This document shows, in pieces, positions 39,419 through 49,153 of a stretch of DNA of 64,000 bases. The stretch covers positions 1-64,000 of the forward strand of contig NZ_QRBE01000008.1 of NCBI RefSeq assembly GCF_003363155.1. Reading direction: 5' to 3'. Both the position numbers and the translations under genes were made by a program. The notes beneath the pieces were generated by a model, which did no database searches, was not told the DNA's origin, and saw only the letters and a list, made by a program, of their open reading frames with translations. The stretch's first letter is position 1. Each line of letters begins with the position of its first letter. This DNA comes from Dyella monticola. GTDB lineage: Bacteria > Pseudomonadota > Gammaproteobacteria > Xanthomonadales > Rhodanobacteraceae.

Positions 39419-40078
39419 TCAATGCCCTTCCTGGGCAACCGCCAGGCGGGTCAGGACCAGCTCAGCAGCATCCTGTTCAGCAAGCCGGCGGCTGCTGCCG
39501 CGCCCCGAGGCCGTCACGGATACTGGCTCGCCGATCATGCAACTCACTTCGAACGTGCGTGCATGCTCCTCGCCTTCGGTGGCCACCAGGTCGTACTGGG
39601 GCAACGGCCAGCCTTGTGCCTGCAGCCATTCCTGCAATCGCGTCTTGGCGTCCTTGGAGGAACGCGGCAACGCGGCGACGCGATCGGCGAACAAGGTGCG
39701 CACTGTCTGCCTGCAGGCGTCGAAGCCGCCATCCAGATAAACCGCCGCCACCAGCGCCTCGAATGCGTCGGCCAGGATGGAGTCGCGCCGAAAACCGCCA
39801 CTCTTGAGTTCGCCGGAACCCAGTTTCAATTGTTCACCCAGTTCAAGCTCGCGCGCCATGGAGGCCAGCGCCTGACCGTTCACCAACTGCGCGCGCAGCC
39901 GCGACATTTCCCCTTCGGTCGCTTTGGGATGCGTTTCGTACAGCATCTCTGCCACGATCGCGCCGAGCAATGCATCGCCCAGAAACTCCATGCGCTCATT
40001 GTTGGGCTTGCCGGCGCTGCGATGAGTCAGGGCAAGCGCGGCAAGCGAGGGATCGCGAAACGAATAAGTCAGAACCAC
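39419..40078 (-). CDS. rnc: ribonuclease III
   Basis: Double-strand-specific endoribonuclease that processes rRNA precursors and structured mRNAs. The 219 residues contain the catalytic signature [13 protein letters not shown] (27-39) and a C-terminal double-stranded RNA-binding domain (about 145-212; [17 protein letters not shown] and [11 protein letters not shown]). It follows the DUF4845 gene by 9 bp and precedes era, the standard order in this group. Confidence 0.97.
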   Translation of the reverse strand: MVLTYSFRDPSLAALALTHRSAGKPNNERMEFLGDALLGAIVAEMLYETHPKATEGEMSRLRAQLVNGQALASMARELELGEQLKLGSGELKSGGFRRDSILADAFEALVAAVYLDGGFDACRQTVRTLFADRVAALPRSSKDAKTRLQEWLQAQGWPLPQYDLVATEGEEHARTFEVSCMIGEPVSVTASGRGSSRRLAEQDAAELVLTRLAVAQEGH

Positions 40079-40087
40079 AGGTGATCT

Positions 40088-40474
40088 TTAATTTGGCGCG
40101 GCGATGTTGCCCTGTATGGGAACGGCCTTCTGGAAGTGAATCAGGAAATCAATGTTATAGATGAACGGAATGTCTTTGTCGTAGCTGACGCGAAGCTCCG
40201 TACCTTGTGCACCCTGGCCGATTGAAATGTCGCTGGGTTGAACCGTATCGTCGCCTACGTATTGGTATTCCATCCTTTTAAACAGGTCGCGACGAATCTC
40301 TTCCGGCGCTTTGCCATCGAAGCTCTCGCTGGTCATCTCGCCCATGGCCTTCTGCACGCCCATGAACTCCGTATAGGCTGGCACCAGCTTCATGGCCATG
40401 TACGCGAAAAAGCCGGCGACCATCAGCACAATGATGAAGGACATCAACGTAATGCCCGTCTGTTTCGATTTCAT
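40088..40474 (-). CDS. DUF4845 family membrane protein
   Basis: This encodes 128 residues with one N-terminal hydrophobic helix (about 8-28) and a periplasmic part with LVPAYTEFMGVQKAM, as in the family found between lepB and rnc in many beta- and gammaproteobacteria. The short N-terminus (MKSKQTGITLMSFIIVLMV) resembles a type IV pilin start without the full cleavage motif. The ATG at 40474 has a strong GAGGGGA site; an 18-codon extension upstream is rejected. Its function is not established; the location suggests a link with signal peptidase or RNase III. Confidence 0.92.
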   Translation of the reverse strand: MKSKQTGITLMSFIIVLMVAGFFAYMAMKLVPAYTEFMGVQKAMGEMTSESFDGKAPEEIRRDLFKRMEYQYVGDDTVQPSDISIGQGAQGTELRVSYDKDIPFIYNIDFLIHFQKAVPIQGNIAAPN

Positions 40475-40599
40475 CGTCCCCTCGCTATGCCGCCGACGCG
40501 GCCCCTGTTCCGACATCAAACTCGACACGCGTACTTTGCCCGGTCCGGGCGGACGTCGCCAGCGACAGAGTCACGTTCCGTGCCGGCCATGCCCATGGA

Positions 40600-41499
40600 T
40601 CAATGGATGACGGAGCCGATGCGGTGGAAATCCACCCCACCGGTGCCCCAACCCTTCCAGCTGAACCAGATCATGAACGCCTTACCGACCAGGTTCTGCT
40701 CTGGCAGGCAGCCCCACCAGCGGCTATCTTCACTGTTTTCGCGGTCGTCGCCCATCACGATGTAGCAGTTAGGGGGTACCACGGAAGGCACGCGGTTGTT
40801 GGGAATAGGTGGCGTAGGGCCCCGTGAAGGCATCCGCGCAATCAAATGGTTGACCGAGCCGAGCTGCTCGCTCCAGATGCTGGCGTTGTAGTAGAGCAGT
40901 TCGTTGTCTTCGGGACGAGCCGGGTTGCCCTTGAACGGCCCGATCAGCGTATCGACCACCGGTTTGCCATTGATGAAAATCTGGCTGTCACGCACTTCGA
41001 TGGTGTCGCCGGGCAAGCCGACGATGCGCTTGATCCAGTTCTGGCCGGGAATCGATGCATTCGGGTCGGCACAGGTGACGTCACCGCTGCGCACGATCTT
41101 GCCGCTATCGTCCTGACAGAGGAACCCAGGGAAGCGGAACACCACCACATCGCCACGCTTGGGCTCACCAAGGCTCACAAACTTGTTGTTGAAGGCCGGA
41201 AGACGCAGCCCATAGGCGAACTTGTTGACCAGGATGAAATCACCGACATCGAGTGTGGGCATCATCGAGCCGGAAGGAATGCGAAACGGTTCGGCCACGA
41301 AGGAGCGCAGCAGCAGCACCACGAAGATCACCGGAAACAGCGAACGAGCCCAGTCCACCGCCGCCGGATCGCGGTATTCCTCGCCAGCCTCTTCAAAGTG
41401 CGCCTTGCGCTTCTTATACAAAAACAGGCGATCAAGGCCCCACACCACACCGAACAGTACGGTGAGGGCAAGCAGAATGGCCGAAAAATCGAAATCCAT
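40600..41499 (-). CDS. lepB: signal peptidase I
   Basis: Inner-membrane serine protease of family S26 that removes signal peptides from Sec and Tat substrates. The 299 residues have two N-terminal helices (about 5-27 and 52-70), the nucleophile S78 in PSGSMMPT, the general base K157 in WIKRIVGLPGD, and the conserved GDDRENSEDSRWWG near the C-terminus. It lies 12 bp downstream of lepA. A second, shorter S26 protease is encoded at 61536-62246. Confidence 0.97.
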   Translation of the reverse strand: MDFDFSAILLALTVLFGVVWGLDRLFLYKKRKAHFEEAGEEYRDPAAVDWARSLFPVIFVVLLLRSFVAEPFRIPSGSMMPTLDVGDFILVNKFAYGLRLPAFNNKFVSLGEPKRGDVVVFRFPGFLCQDDSGKIVRSGDVTCADPNASIPGQNWIKRIVGLPGDTIEVRDSQIFINGKPVVDTLIGPFKGNPARPEDNELLYYNASIWSEQLGSVNHLIARMPSRGPTPPIPNNRVPSVVPPNCYIVMGDDRENSEDSRWWGCLPEQNLVGKAFMIWFSWKGWGTGGVDFHRIGSVIH

Positions 41500-41511
41500 G
41501 CATTGGCTCCG

Positions 41512-43302
41512 CTATTTGTCCACTTTAAGCACGGCGAGGAAGGCTTCCTGCGGAATCTCCACCCTACCGACCTGCTTCATGCGTTTCTTGCCTTCCTTCT
41601 GCTTCTCAAGAAGCTTCTTCTTTCGACTGACGTCGCCACCGTAGCATTTGGCCAGAACATTCTTGCGCAGGGCCTTCACCGTGGAGCGCGCGATGACTTG
41701 CGCGCCAACGGCCGCCTGGATCGCCACGTCGAATTGCTGACGAGGGATCAGGTCCTTCATGCGCTCCACCAACTCGCGGCCACGTCGGTCGGCTTGGCCG
41801 CGATGCACGATAAGGCTGAGTGCATCGACGCGGTCGCCGTTGATGAGCACATCCACACGCACGAACGGACCGGCGTCGAAGCGCTCCAGGTGGTAATCCA
41901 TGGACGCGTAGCCGCGCGACACGGATTTAAGCTTGTCGAAGAAATCCAGCACTACTTCGGCGAGCGGCAGCTCATAACTGATCTGCACTTGCGTTGCCAA
42001 GTATTGGATGGAGCGCTGCACACCGCGCTTTTCTTCGCACAGGGTGATGATGTTGCCGATGTAATCGGGCGGCGTAAGGATGCTTGCGACGATCACCGGC
42101 TCACGGATTTCCTCGATCTGCGTGACCGGTGGCAGGCGCGCGGGATTATCCAGCTGCATCACCGTCCCATCGCTTTTAAGAATCTCATACACCACCGTGG
42201 GTGCGGTGGTGATGAGGTTCAGATCGTATTCGCGCTCCAGGCGCTCCTGCACGATTTCCATGTGCAACATGCCGAGGAAGCCGCAGCGGAAACCAAAGCC
42301 CATGGCTTCGGAGCTCTCCGGCTCGAAGAATAACGCAGCATCGTTGAGGCGCAACTTGTCCAGCGCTTCACGCAGCGCTGGAAAATCATCAGCCGAAACC
42401 GGAAACAAACCGGCGAATACGCGCGGCTGCATGGTTTGGAAACCGGGCAGCGGATGCGGCGCGGGCTTGCCGGCGAGAGTGAGCGTGTCGCCCACCGGAG
42501 CTCCATGAACGTCTTTGATCGACGCAGTGATCCAACCCACTTCACCGGCGGAAAGCTTTTCGAGCTTCTTGCGCTTGGGCGTGAAGACACCCACTTCGCT
42601 CACTTCATGCGTGCGGCCAGTAGACATGACCAGCAGTTTGTCGCCCGGCTTGATCTCACCTTGCATGACGCGCACCAGCGACACCACGCCCAGGTAATTG
42701 TCGAACCAGGAATCGATGATCAGCGCCTGCAAGCGATCGGTGTCGCGCGGTTGGGGCGGCGGAATGCGCGCAACGATTGCCTCGAGCACCTCCACCACGT
42801 TCTGCCCCGTCTTGGCGCTGACGGCTACTGCATCGGTCGCATCGATGCCAATCACGGCCTCGATTTCGCCTTTCACCTTTTCTGGGTCAGCCGTGGGCAG
42901 ATCGATCTTGTTGAGCACGGGCACCACTTCCAGCCCCTGCTCCACCGCCGTATAGCAATTGGCGACCGACTGCGCCTCCACGCCTTGGGCAGCATCTACC
43001 ACCAGCAGCGCGCCTTCACAGGCGGCGAGCGAGCGGCTTACTTCATAAGAGAAGTCGACGTGCCCGGGCGTATCGATGAAATTGAGCTGATAGGTCTTTC
43101 CGTTGCGCGCCGTGTAGGGCAGCGATACGGACTGCGCCTTAATCGTGATGCCGCGCTCGCGCTCGATGGGATTGCTGTCCAGGACCTGAGCTTCCATCTC
43201 ACGCTCCGCCAGGCCGCCGCAAATCTGAATGATGCGGTCGGCAAGCGTCGATTTGCCGTGATCGATGTGGGCGATGATGGAGAAATTGCGGATCAGTTCC
43301 AT
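41512..43302 (-). CDS. lepA: elongation factor 4 (LepA)
   Basis: Ribosome-dependent translational GTPase. The 596 residues match the family exactly when started at [19 protein letters not shown]; the 17-codon extension upstream is rejected. G1 is AHIDHGKST (11-19), followed by [14 protein letters not shown], the EF-G-like domains, and the LepA-specific C-terminal domain ending in [16 protein letters not shown]. It heads the lepA-lepB-DUF4845-rnc-era-recO run, downstream of a hairpin after mucD. Confidence 0.98.
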   Translation of the reverse strand: MELIRNFSIIAHIDHGKSTLADRIIQICGGLAEREMEAQVLDSNPIERERGITIKAQSVSLPYTARNGKTYQLNFIDTPGHVDFSYEVSRSLAACEGALLVVDAAQGVEAQSVANCYTAVEQGLEVVPVLNKIDLPTADPEKVKGEIEAVIGIDATDAVAVSAKTGQNVVEVLEAIVARIPPPQPRDTDRLQALIIDSWFDNYLGVVSLVRVMQGEIKPGDKLLVMSTGRTHEVSEVGVFTPKRKKLEKLSAGEVGWITASIKDVHGAPVGDTLTLAGKPAPHPLPGFQTMQPRVFAGLFPVSADDFPALREALDKLRLNDAALFFEPESSEAMGFGFRCGFLGMLHMEIVQERLEREYDLNLITTAPTVVYEILKSDGTVMQLDNPARLPPVTQIEEIREPVIVASILTPPDYIGNIITLCEEKRGVQRSIQYLATQVQISYELPLAEVVLDFFDKLKSVSRGYASMDYHLERFDAGPFVRVDVLINGDRVDALSLIVHRGQADRRGRELVERMKDLIPRQQFDVAIQAAVGAQVIARSTVKALRKNVLAKCYGGDVSRKKKLLEKQKEGKKRMKQVGRVEIPQEAFLAVLKVDK

Positions 43303-43472
43303 GGGCACGCTGTCGGCTTCACCACCCGGCGCGATGCACAGGCGGCCTATCACCGGAATGGTGATATTAGCCGCTCATTATCGCATGGATTGAGAACGCC
43401 GGCCCACGATGCTGTAGGGCACTCACCCCCATTTCCATCGGCAAGACGCCTCGCCGCATGCTCCCTGATGGT

Positions 43473-43499
43473 GAAGACCCGCCACGCGGGCGGGTCTTC
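43473..43499 (-). terminator. hairpin just downstream of mucD
   Basis: GAAGACCCGCC-acgcg-GGCGGGTCTTC is a perfect 11-bp stem 8 bp past the mucD stop. On the minus strand it is followed by ACC rather than a T run, so it may attenuate rather than fully stop transcription from the rpoE operon into lepA. Confidence 0.65.
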
Positions 43500-43506
43500 G
43501 AACCGT

Positions 43507-44985
43507 TTACTCGTCCTTGCCGCTGGGAACGGTCAGGGCAATGAAGTTGTTGGAATCACCCCGCCGCACCAGCAGCAGCACGGTGTCACCCGGCTTAATA
43601 CCGGCCGTGGCCGCGCGGAAGGCCTCCACGCTACCCACCTTCTTCTGATTCACCATCAAAATCACGTCACCCTGTTGCAAGCCGGCCTGCGCAGCGACAG
43701 GGCCGGTAATGTCCCCAATGGCAACGCCCTCGCCCGGCCTCAGGCCGAGTTGGCTGCGCGTGGCCGAGTCAAGGTTCTGCACGGTCAGGCCCAGCGCGTT
43801 CGAACCGCCGCTCGGCGCAGCCTTGCCCAGCTCCGACGCGGCATTCCCGTTGCGCGGCATGGTGCCAATGGTCGCATTGAGCGTCTTCTCGCTGCCATCG
43901 CGCATGATCTCGACCGGCACGCTGGTGCCGGGTTTGGTCATGGCGACCAGCGGCGGCAGATCGCTGCCTTGCACGATATCGTGACCGTTGTAAGCCAGGA
44001 TGATGTCGCCCGACTGCAGGCCAGCCTTCTGTGCAGCACTATCGGGCGTCACGCTGACGACAATCGCGCCCTTGGCGCTACCGAGCTTCAACGCCTTCAC
44101 AACGTCATCGTCGATCGGCTTGATCTCCACGCCAAGCATGCCGCGCGTGACATAGCCCTTGGTTTTGAGCTGGTCGACGGCGTTCATCACCAGGTCGATC
44201 GGGATCGAGAACGCGATGCCCTGATAGCCACCGGTGTCGGAATAGATCTGCGAATTGATGCCCACGACCTGCCCCTGCAGGTTGAACAACGGGCCGCCGG
44301 AGTTACCGCGATTGATCGGCACGTCAGTTTGGATGAAAGACGTACTGGGCTGATCGCCTGCGCCGAGGCTGCGGCCCACGGCACTGACGATACCTTGGGT
44401 AACGGTGTAGTCGAATCCAAACGGCGAACCGATGGCCAACACCCATTGACCGGGCTTCAACTGACGCGAATCACCGATGGTCACCGTTGGCAGGCTGCCT
44501 CCGGCGTTAACTTTCAGCAATGCGATGTCGTAAGTGGGATCGGTACCCACGACCTTGGCGGTCAGTGTGCGGCGATCCTGCAAACGCACCGTCACGACAT
44601 CGGCGTGATCGACCACATGGTTATTGGTAAGGATGTAGCCATCGCTGGAAATGATAAAGCCTGATCCCAACGAGGTATGCGCTTGCTCTTCCGGCGAGGG
44701 GAACATCGGCATGCCGAAGAAGCGGCGGAAGATTTCTGCCTGCCCCGGATCCATGCCCTGTATCGGCGTGCCGGCGGAATTTTTGGGGCGGCGGGCGGAA
44801 TACTTGGCTTCCACGTGTACGACGGCGGGTGCGTTCTTCTGCACGATGCCTGTGAAATCGGGCAGTGCCGCCGTCGGCGCGGCCTGCGCCGATGCTGCGC
44901 TACTGGGCATGGCGATACCCATTGCCAAGGCGCAGCCCAATAGGCCACTGAAAAGACGGCTGCTGACGAGACGGGTGTGACTCAT
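43507..44985 (-). CDS. mucD: periplasmic serine protease/chaperone of the DegP (HtrA) family, MucD
   Basis: Degrades misfolded envelope proteins. The 492 residues start with a signal peptide (to about residue 35), then a trypsin-like domain with the triad H123 (NNHVVDHAD), D153 (TYDIALLKV) and S229 (GNSGGPL), and two PDZ domains (about 285-370 and 395-480). The strong GAGGAG site is right before the ATG. Its place after rpoE and rseA matches the algU-mucABCD arrangement, in which sigma-E controls it, although the mucB/rseB gene normally between is missing. Confidence 0.95.
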   Translation of the reverse strand: MSHTRLVSSRLFSGLLGCALAMGIAMPSSAASAQAAPTAALPDFTGIVQKNAPAVVHVEAKYSARRPKNSAGTPIQGMDPGQAEIFRRFFGMPMFPSPEEQAHTSLGSGFIISSDGYILTNNHVVDHADVVTVRLQDRRTLTAKVVGTDPTYDIALLKVNAGGSLPTVTIGDSRQLKPGQWVLAIGSPFGFDYTVTQGIVSAVGRSLGAGDQPSTSFIQTDVPINRGNSGGPLFNLQGQVVGINSQIYSDTGGYQGIAFSIPIDLVMNAVDQLKTKGYVTRGMLGVEIKPIDDDVVKALKLGSAKGAIVVSVTPDSAAQKAGLQSGDIILAYNGHDIVQGSDLPPLVAMTKPGTSVPVEIMRDGSEKTLNATIGTMPRNGNAASELGKAAPSGGSNALGLTVQNLDSATRSQLGLRPGEGVAIGDITGPVAAQAGLQQGDVILMVNQKKVGSVEAFRAATAGIKPGDTVLLLVRRGDSNNFIALTVPSGKDE

Positions 44986-45093
44986 GACTCCTCCTCAGAT
45001 ACTGGCCACCCTACTTCCGCTCCAGGGCTCGCAGGGTGGAGCGAAAATGAGGGGACAATGAAAAAAGCGTGCCCGCGGGGGCCGGCGCGGAAA

Positions 45094-45114
45094 GCCGCGA
45101 GCCAAACTCGCGGC
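45094..45114 (-). terminator. hairpin between rseA and mucD
   Basis: GCCGCGAG-ccaaa-CTCGCGGC forms an 8-bp GC stem 16 bp after the rseA stop, followed on the minus strand by TTTCC. It may lower read-through from rpoE-rseA into mucD, leaving room for a separate mucD promoter in the following 100 bp, but no such promoter is obvious. Confidence 0.55.
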
Positions 45115-45129
45115 CTCCGGGCTAGAGAT

Positions 45130-45786
45130 CTAGCGGGCGCCTTGCGCTACGGGCGCCTGTTGCGGCGTGTCGATCAGTAGCAGGTAACTGCCGTCCTGGT
45201 TATTCAGCGCCCGATAGCCATGCATGGAATACGTACGGCTCGGATAGCGCTGAAACAACGGGTTGTCGGACGGATCGCCGAGCGTCGCCGTGGCGCGCTG
45301 GCTCAGGGCTGAGGCCGAATAGGGGCTCAGTGACGGCGGAACGGCTGCCAGCACATCGCTATTGGTACGCGTTTCATTGGCCGCGGCCAGCGCTGCGCCA
45401 CCCCTCGCCTGGGATGCTCTTGCACCCACCGCAGCGATCGATGCCGGATGTTCGGAGTCGGGCGCGGTGGGTCGGGAGACCATCAGCGCCGCCACCGCGA
45501 CACTTGCTGCGATCGCGCTACCCAGGGAGAGGCGCAGCCAATCGCGCTTGGGTGCCTTGGCCGCAACCTGCTCACCTTCGATGGCGGCCATCACGCGCGA
45601 TGCAAAGCCGGTGTCGGCCACAGCAGGCAACTGATGGCGCAAACCGTCTCCGACCACATGGTAACGCGTCCATATATGCAGCAACGAAGCGTCGTGATCC
45701 AGCCTGCGCAACAAGAAGCGCAGCTCTTCCCTGGACAGTTCACCGTCCATCGCCGCGGAAAGATTTTCCATGTTGGCTTCACTCAT
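45130..45786 (-). CDS. rseA: anti-sigma-E factor RseA (MucA-like)
   Basis: This encodes 218 residues. The N-terminal domain (about 1-80: ENLSAAMDGELSREELRFLL, WTRYHVVGDGLRHQLP) is the typical sigma-binding part of RseA. A single helix crosses the membrane at about 84-104 (LSLGSAIAASVAVAALMV), and the rest is a low-complexity periplasmic tail with YSMHGYRALNNQDGSYLLLI at the end. It holds sigma-E at the membrane until regulated proteolysis. Its start overlaps the rpoE stop by 4 nt, coupling their synthesis. No rseB follows. Confidence 0.93.
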   Translation of the reverse strand: MSEANMENLSAAMDGELSREELRFLLRRLDHDASLLHIWTRYHVVGDGLRHQLPAVADTGFASRVMAAIEGEQVAAKAPKRDWLRLSLGSAIAASVAVAALMVSRPTAPDSEHPASIAAVGARASQARGGAALAAANETRTNSDVLAAVPPSLSPYSASALSQRATATLGDPSDNPLFQRYPSRTYSMHGYRALNNQDGSYLLLIDTPQQAPVAQGAR

Positions 45787-46379
45787 GACGTCTGATCCTC
45801 GCGGTCTGATAGCAATGGCCGCAGTTTTTCGTCGATCGCTTCTCGTGCCCGGAAGATGCGTGAACGCACCGTTCCGATCGGGCAGCCCATGGTTTCGGCG
45901 ATCTCTTCATAGCTGAGGCCTTCCACTTCACGCAGGGTGATGGCTGTCCGCAGCTCCTCGGGCAAAGCTTGGACAGTGGCAAATACCGTTTGTTCAATTT
46001 CTTGGCGCATTAATTCGCGTTCAGGGGTGGCCCCTTCCTGCATGCGGTCGGCGCCAGGCACGAACACGGCGTCCTCGATCGCGATATCGTCCATGGGCGG
46101 GCGCCGGCCCATGGCCACGAGGTGGTTCTTGGCCGTGTTCACGGCAATCTTGTACATCCAAGTATAGAAAGCGCTCTCGCCGCGAAATGATCCGATGGCC
46201 CGCCAAGCCCTGACGAACGCCTCCTGGGCTACGTCTTCGCATTCAGCGTGGTTGTGGACGTAACGGGAAATAAGGCCAATGACCTTGTTCTGATATTTGC
46301 GCACCAAAAGGTCGAACGCGCGCTTGTCTCCATTTTGTACACGCTCAACCAGCGCACTATCGAGTTCGTTATCGCCCAT
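45783..46379 (-). CDS. rpoE: RNA polymerase sigma-E factor (RpoE/AlgU)
   Basis: Extracytoplasmic-function sigma factor for envelope stress. The 198 residues show region 2 (FDLLVRKYQNKVIGLISRYV, then DVAQEAFVRAWRAIGSFRG) and region 4 (LPEELRTAITLREVEGLSYE, EIAETMGCPIGTVRSRIFRAR), near-identical in type to E. coli RpoE. The ATG at 46379 has AAGGAG 10 nt upstream; a 25-codon extension is rejected. A sigma-E-type promoter lies about 63 bp upstream (46442-46468), which implies autoactivation. Confidence 0.97.
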   Translation of the reverse strand: MGDNELDSALVERVQNGDKRAFDLLVRKYQNKVIGLISRYVHNHAECEDVAQEAFVRAWRAIGSFRGESAFYTWMYKIAVNTAKNHLVAMGRRPPMDDIAIEDAVFVPGADRMQEGATPERELMRQEIEQTVFATVQALPEELRTAITLREVEGLSYEEIAETMGCPIGTVRSRIFRAREAIDEKLRPLLSDREDQTS

Positions 46380-46441
46380 CCGGGCCGTCTCCTTCGTCAC
46401 TGGACCATACCGGCTGCTTCCCCTGTGGATGGGTGAGCTGC

Positions 46442-46468
46442 TCTGACCTGCCACGCGCCCGCAAGTTC
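46442..46468 (-). promoter_or_regulatory. sigma-E promoter of rpoE (autoregulation)
   Basis: On the minus strand, GAACTT (46468-46463), a 16-nt spacer, and TCAGA (46446-46442). This fits the known sigma-E consensus (GAACTT near -35, TCNNA-type -10 with 16-nt spacing). The predicted leader to the rpoE ATG is about 55 nt. It matches the fkpA upstream site at 55145-55171 in layout and in the flanking TGAACTT...GGTCA. Confidence 0.85.
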
Positions 46469-46555
46469 ATTACGTGACCACCGGGTCTACCGATATATAG
46501 GCCCCTTGGCAATTCTAAGATAGGGACAGCATGTTGAGGCTCAAGCACATCCGCT

Positions 46556-49153
46556 CTAGGCGGGCACGGCTGTCAGCCCCTGGCCGGATAGCAGCCGCTC
46601 GCGCTCGCTCAGCAGACGTTCGAAGGTGCCGTGTGGCAACGGCCGGCAGAACAGATAACCCTGCAGCTCATCACAATGATTGGCGCGCAGGAATTGCAGG
46701 TGCTGCTCGATCTCCACCCCTTCGGCCACCACCCCGCGCTTGAGGCGATGCGCCATTTCGATGGTGGCGCGCACGATCGCTTCGTCATCCGGATCCACGC
46801 CGATATTGCGCACGAAGCTCTGATCGATCTTGATGCGGTCGGCGGGCAGCTTGCGCAAGTAATCCAGCGAGGCGGCACCGGTGCCAAAGTCATCGATGGC
46901 GATGTGGCAGCCAAGCTTGTGCAGCTTCTGCATGTTCTCCATGAGATTGGGCGCGGCCTTGATGCTGATGCTTTCTGTCACTTCCAACTCAAGCAATCCC
47001 GGATCGAGCTCCGTCTCTTCCAGCACAGCCGCCACCACATCAGGCAGGTCCGGTTGCATGAGTTGCACAGCCGAGAGATTGACACCCAGCCGCAAACGCA
47101 AACCGAAGCGGTCCTCCCATCCTTTTGCTTGCTTGCAAGCCGTGCGTAGCACCCACTCTCCGATGGAGACGATCAAGCCGGTTTCTTCGGCCAGTGGAAT
47201 GAAGAAGCCAGGACCGATATTGCCCAACTCAGGATGTTCCCAGCGCAGCAGCGCCTCCATGCCGACGATATCTTCGCTTTCCGCGTTGATTTGCGGTTGA
47301 TAGAAAACACGCAATTCGCCGTTGCCTTCGGCGTGACGCAAGCGCGCCTTGAGCGCCGCGTTCTGCTGTTCTTGCGCGGGGCTCACATCATAGACGCGAT
47401 AGTTGTTGCGCCCCATGCTCTTGGCCGCGTACATCGCTTCGTCGGCATGTTTGAGCAGCGTTTCGGCATCAAGTGCATCTTCAGGAAAGAAGCTGACACC
47501 GATGGACGCAGTGACTTGCAACTCCGGGCCATCCTCAAGGTGCAGCGGCGCGTCCATCAGTTGCACGATTTTCTCAGCGACGCGCAGCACGTCATCGGTC
47601 TTCACGATATGCCGCAAGACGATCGTGAATTCATCGCCTGCATAGCGAGCCACGGTGTCGGAAGCGCGCACGCTGCTACGCAAGCGCTGTGTGACCGCCA
47701 CCAATACCTGATCGCCCACTGCGTGACCAAGTGTATCGTTGATGAACTTGAAGCGGTCCAAATCCACGAACAACACGGCGAACGTTTCACCCGTGCGATT
47801 GGCTTCACGGATGATGGTATCCAGACGGTCGTTGAACAGCAGGCGATTGGGCAAGCCGGTGAGTGCATCGAGCAGGCCCTCTGCTCGCCCCTGTTCACGT
47901 GTTCGCCGCAATTCCAGCATATGGGCGAAGTGCGCTGCCGCGCAGTGCAATACCGGCTCTACGACGCCAGGTTCGCTGAAAGGGAAACGACTGCCAGCCA
48001 GCAAGGCACCGATCACGCTGCGCCGCTCGTCGAACAGCGGCAAGCCGACGAATCCGCGCAAACCGAGCAAACCAATCAATGGATCGACGTCCGCCAATCG
48101 GCGCGCATCGCTGGGATGCATCAATGTCCGGCCGTTAAGCACCAGCCGCAACGAACTTTGCAACTGCGGTCCCGGCCAATGCTGATCCTCTCCTCGCCAA
48201 CGCTGCACGACCTGCACGGGAACACTGCTTTCTTCCGGGCGTGCGGACCATACCGCGAAATAATCGAGCCCCATCTCTTCCAGCAAGAGCCGCGCCGCCT
48301 CCGGCACGCTTGCGTCGTCATGGCCGGCATTGAACAGGCGCGCCAGTACCCCCAGCGATGCCGCCGGACGCGCACTCGCGTTGCTGCTTCGAAATTGCAA
48401 AGCCAGCATGTCGCGTCCGTTGTGACGTACGCGACGTACATTCGCTTCGCCAGTTTCGTGACCGCGAATCGATTTACGCCGACAGGGTAGCCATTGCCGA
48501 TCGGCGTCGAACAACGCCTTGTCCAGGCTCACCGTTTCAAAGATCAGAATGTCCTGCAAGGGCGAGCTGGCCAGAATGCTATTGGCCAGACCGCTGCGCC
48601 GCACGTATGCAGGGTTCGCTTCCACCATGCGCTCGGTGATCGGATCGACAATCAGCCAATCGCCATCGCCATCCTCGAAGACGAATCGATAGTCGTTCGT
48701 GATGGGCGGTAGCGCGACAGGAGCAAGCGATGCTACAGGTGTTACCGATTCCACAACGGGCACGTGTTTACCGCTGCGTAATTGCTGCCAGCGCGGGATC
48801 AGTTCTGTGCCGATCTGCGATGCGTACAACCATCCGCCGACCATGGTGGGCAATTGCATGGGCTTGACTGTTGCGTCATCCAGCAATACGGCAATGATCG
48901 GCGCATCCACGCACGGCGGTAGCAAGCGCAATTGTTCACATAGCACGCTGCTGCTCCGCCCATCGCCATCGAACACCACCACGATCAAGGCGAGCGGTTC
49001 GCGCCCTTCCACGAGAATGGCCGCGTGTGTCGTATCGCGTGCAGAGTGAATGGTCGGATGGCCCTCGCGATCGAGCACGTCGAAAAGCTCGCGACGGACC
49101 TCGCGCTGCGCGGCCACCAGCAAGATACCGGCGTGAAAGGTCGTCCCCGTCAC
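46556..49153 (-). CDS. multidomain GGDEF-EAL cyclic-di-GMP protein
   Basis: This encodes 865 residues: a receiver-like N-terminal domain (about 8-120), a PAS-like segment (about 150-260), a GAF-like domain (about 265-415), GGDEF and EAL. The GGDEF motif is AGDEF (505-509), with an intact inhibitory site RASD five residues before it. EAL starts at E633 (GMEALLRW), with DDFGTG and the other EAL metal positions conserved, so phosphodiesterase activity is likely and cyclase activity possible. The start is probably the GTG at 49153, which overlaps the TGA of the upstream 163-residue gene by 4 nt; a TTG three codons earlier is also open. Confidence 0.93.
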   Translation of the reverse strand: MTGTTFHAGILLVAAQREVRRELFDVLDREGHPTIHSARDTTHAAILVEGREPLALIVVVFDGDGRSSSVLCEQLRLLPPCVDAPIIAVLLDDATVKPMQLPTMVGGWLYASQIGTELIPRWQQLRSGKHVPVVESVTPVASLAPVALPPITNDYRFVFEDGDGDWLIVDPITERMVEANPAYVRRSGLANSILASSPLQDILIFETVSLDKALFDADRQWLPCRRKSIRGHETGEANVRRVRHNGRDMLALQFRSSNASARPAASLGVLARLFNAGHDDASVPEAARLLLEEMGLDYFAVWSARPEESSVPVQVVQRWRGEDQHWPGPQLQSSLRLVLNGRTLMHPSDARRLADVDPLIGLLGLRGFVGLPLFDERRSVIGALLAGSRFPFSEPGVVEPVLHCAAAHFAHMLELRRTREQGRAEGLLDALTGLPNRLLFNDRLDTIIREANRTGETFAVLFVDLDRFKFINDTLGHAVGDQVLVAVTQRLRSSVRASDTVARYAGDEFTIVLRHIVKTDDVLRVAEKIVQLMDAPLHLEDGPELQVTASIGVSFFPEDALDAETLLKHADEAMYAAKSMGRNNYRVYDVSPAQEQQNAALKARLRHAEGNGELRVFYQPQINAESEDIVGMEALLRWEHPELGNIGPGFFIPLAEETGLIVSIGEWVLRTACKQAKGWEDRFGLRLRLGVNLSAVQLMQPDLPDVVAAVLEETELDPGLLELEVTESISIKAAPNLMENMQKLHKLGCHIAIDDFGTGAASLDYLRKLPADRIKIDQSFVRNIGVDPDDEAIVRATIEMAHRLKRGVVAEGVEIEQHLQFLRANHCDELQGYLFCRPLPHGTFERLLSERERLLSGQGLTAVPA

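Noticed and set aside
42436-44664. 742-codon open frame antisense to lepA and mucD
   Set aside because: It spans two well-supported genes on the other strand and their intergenic terminator; no domain recognisable.
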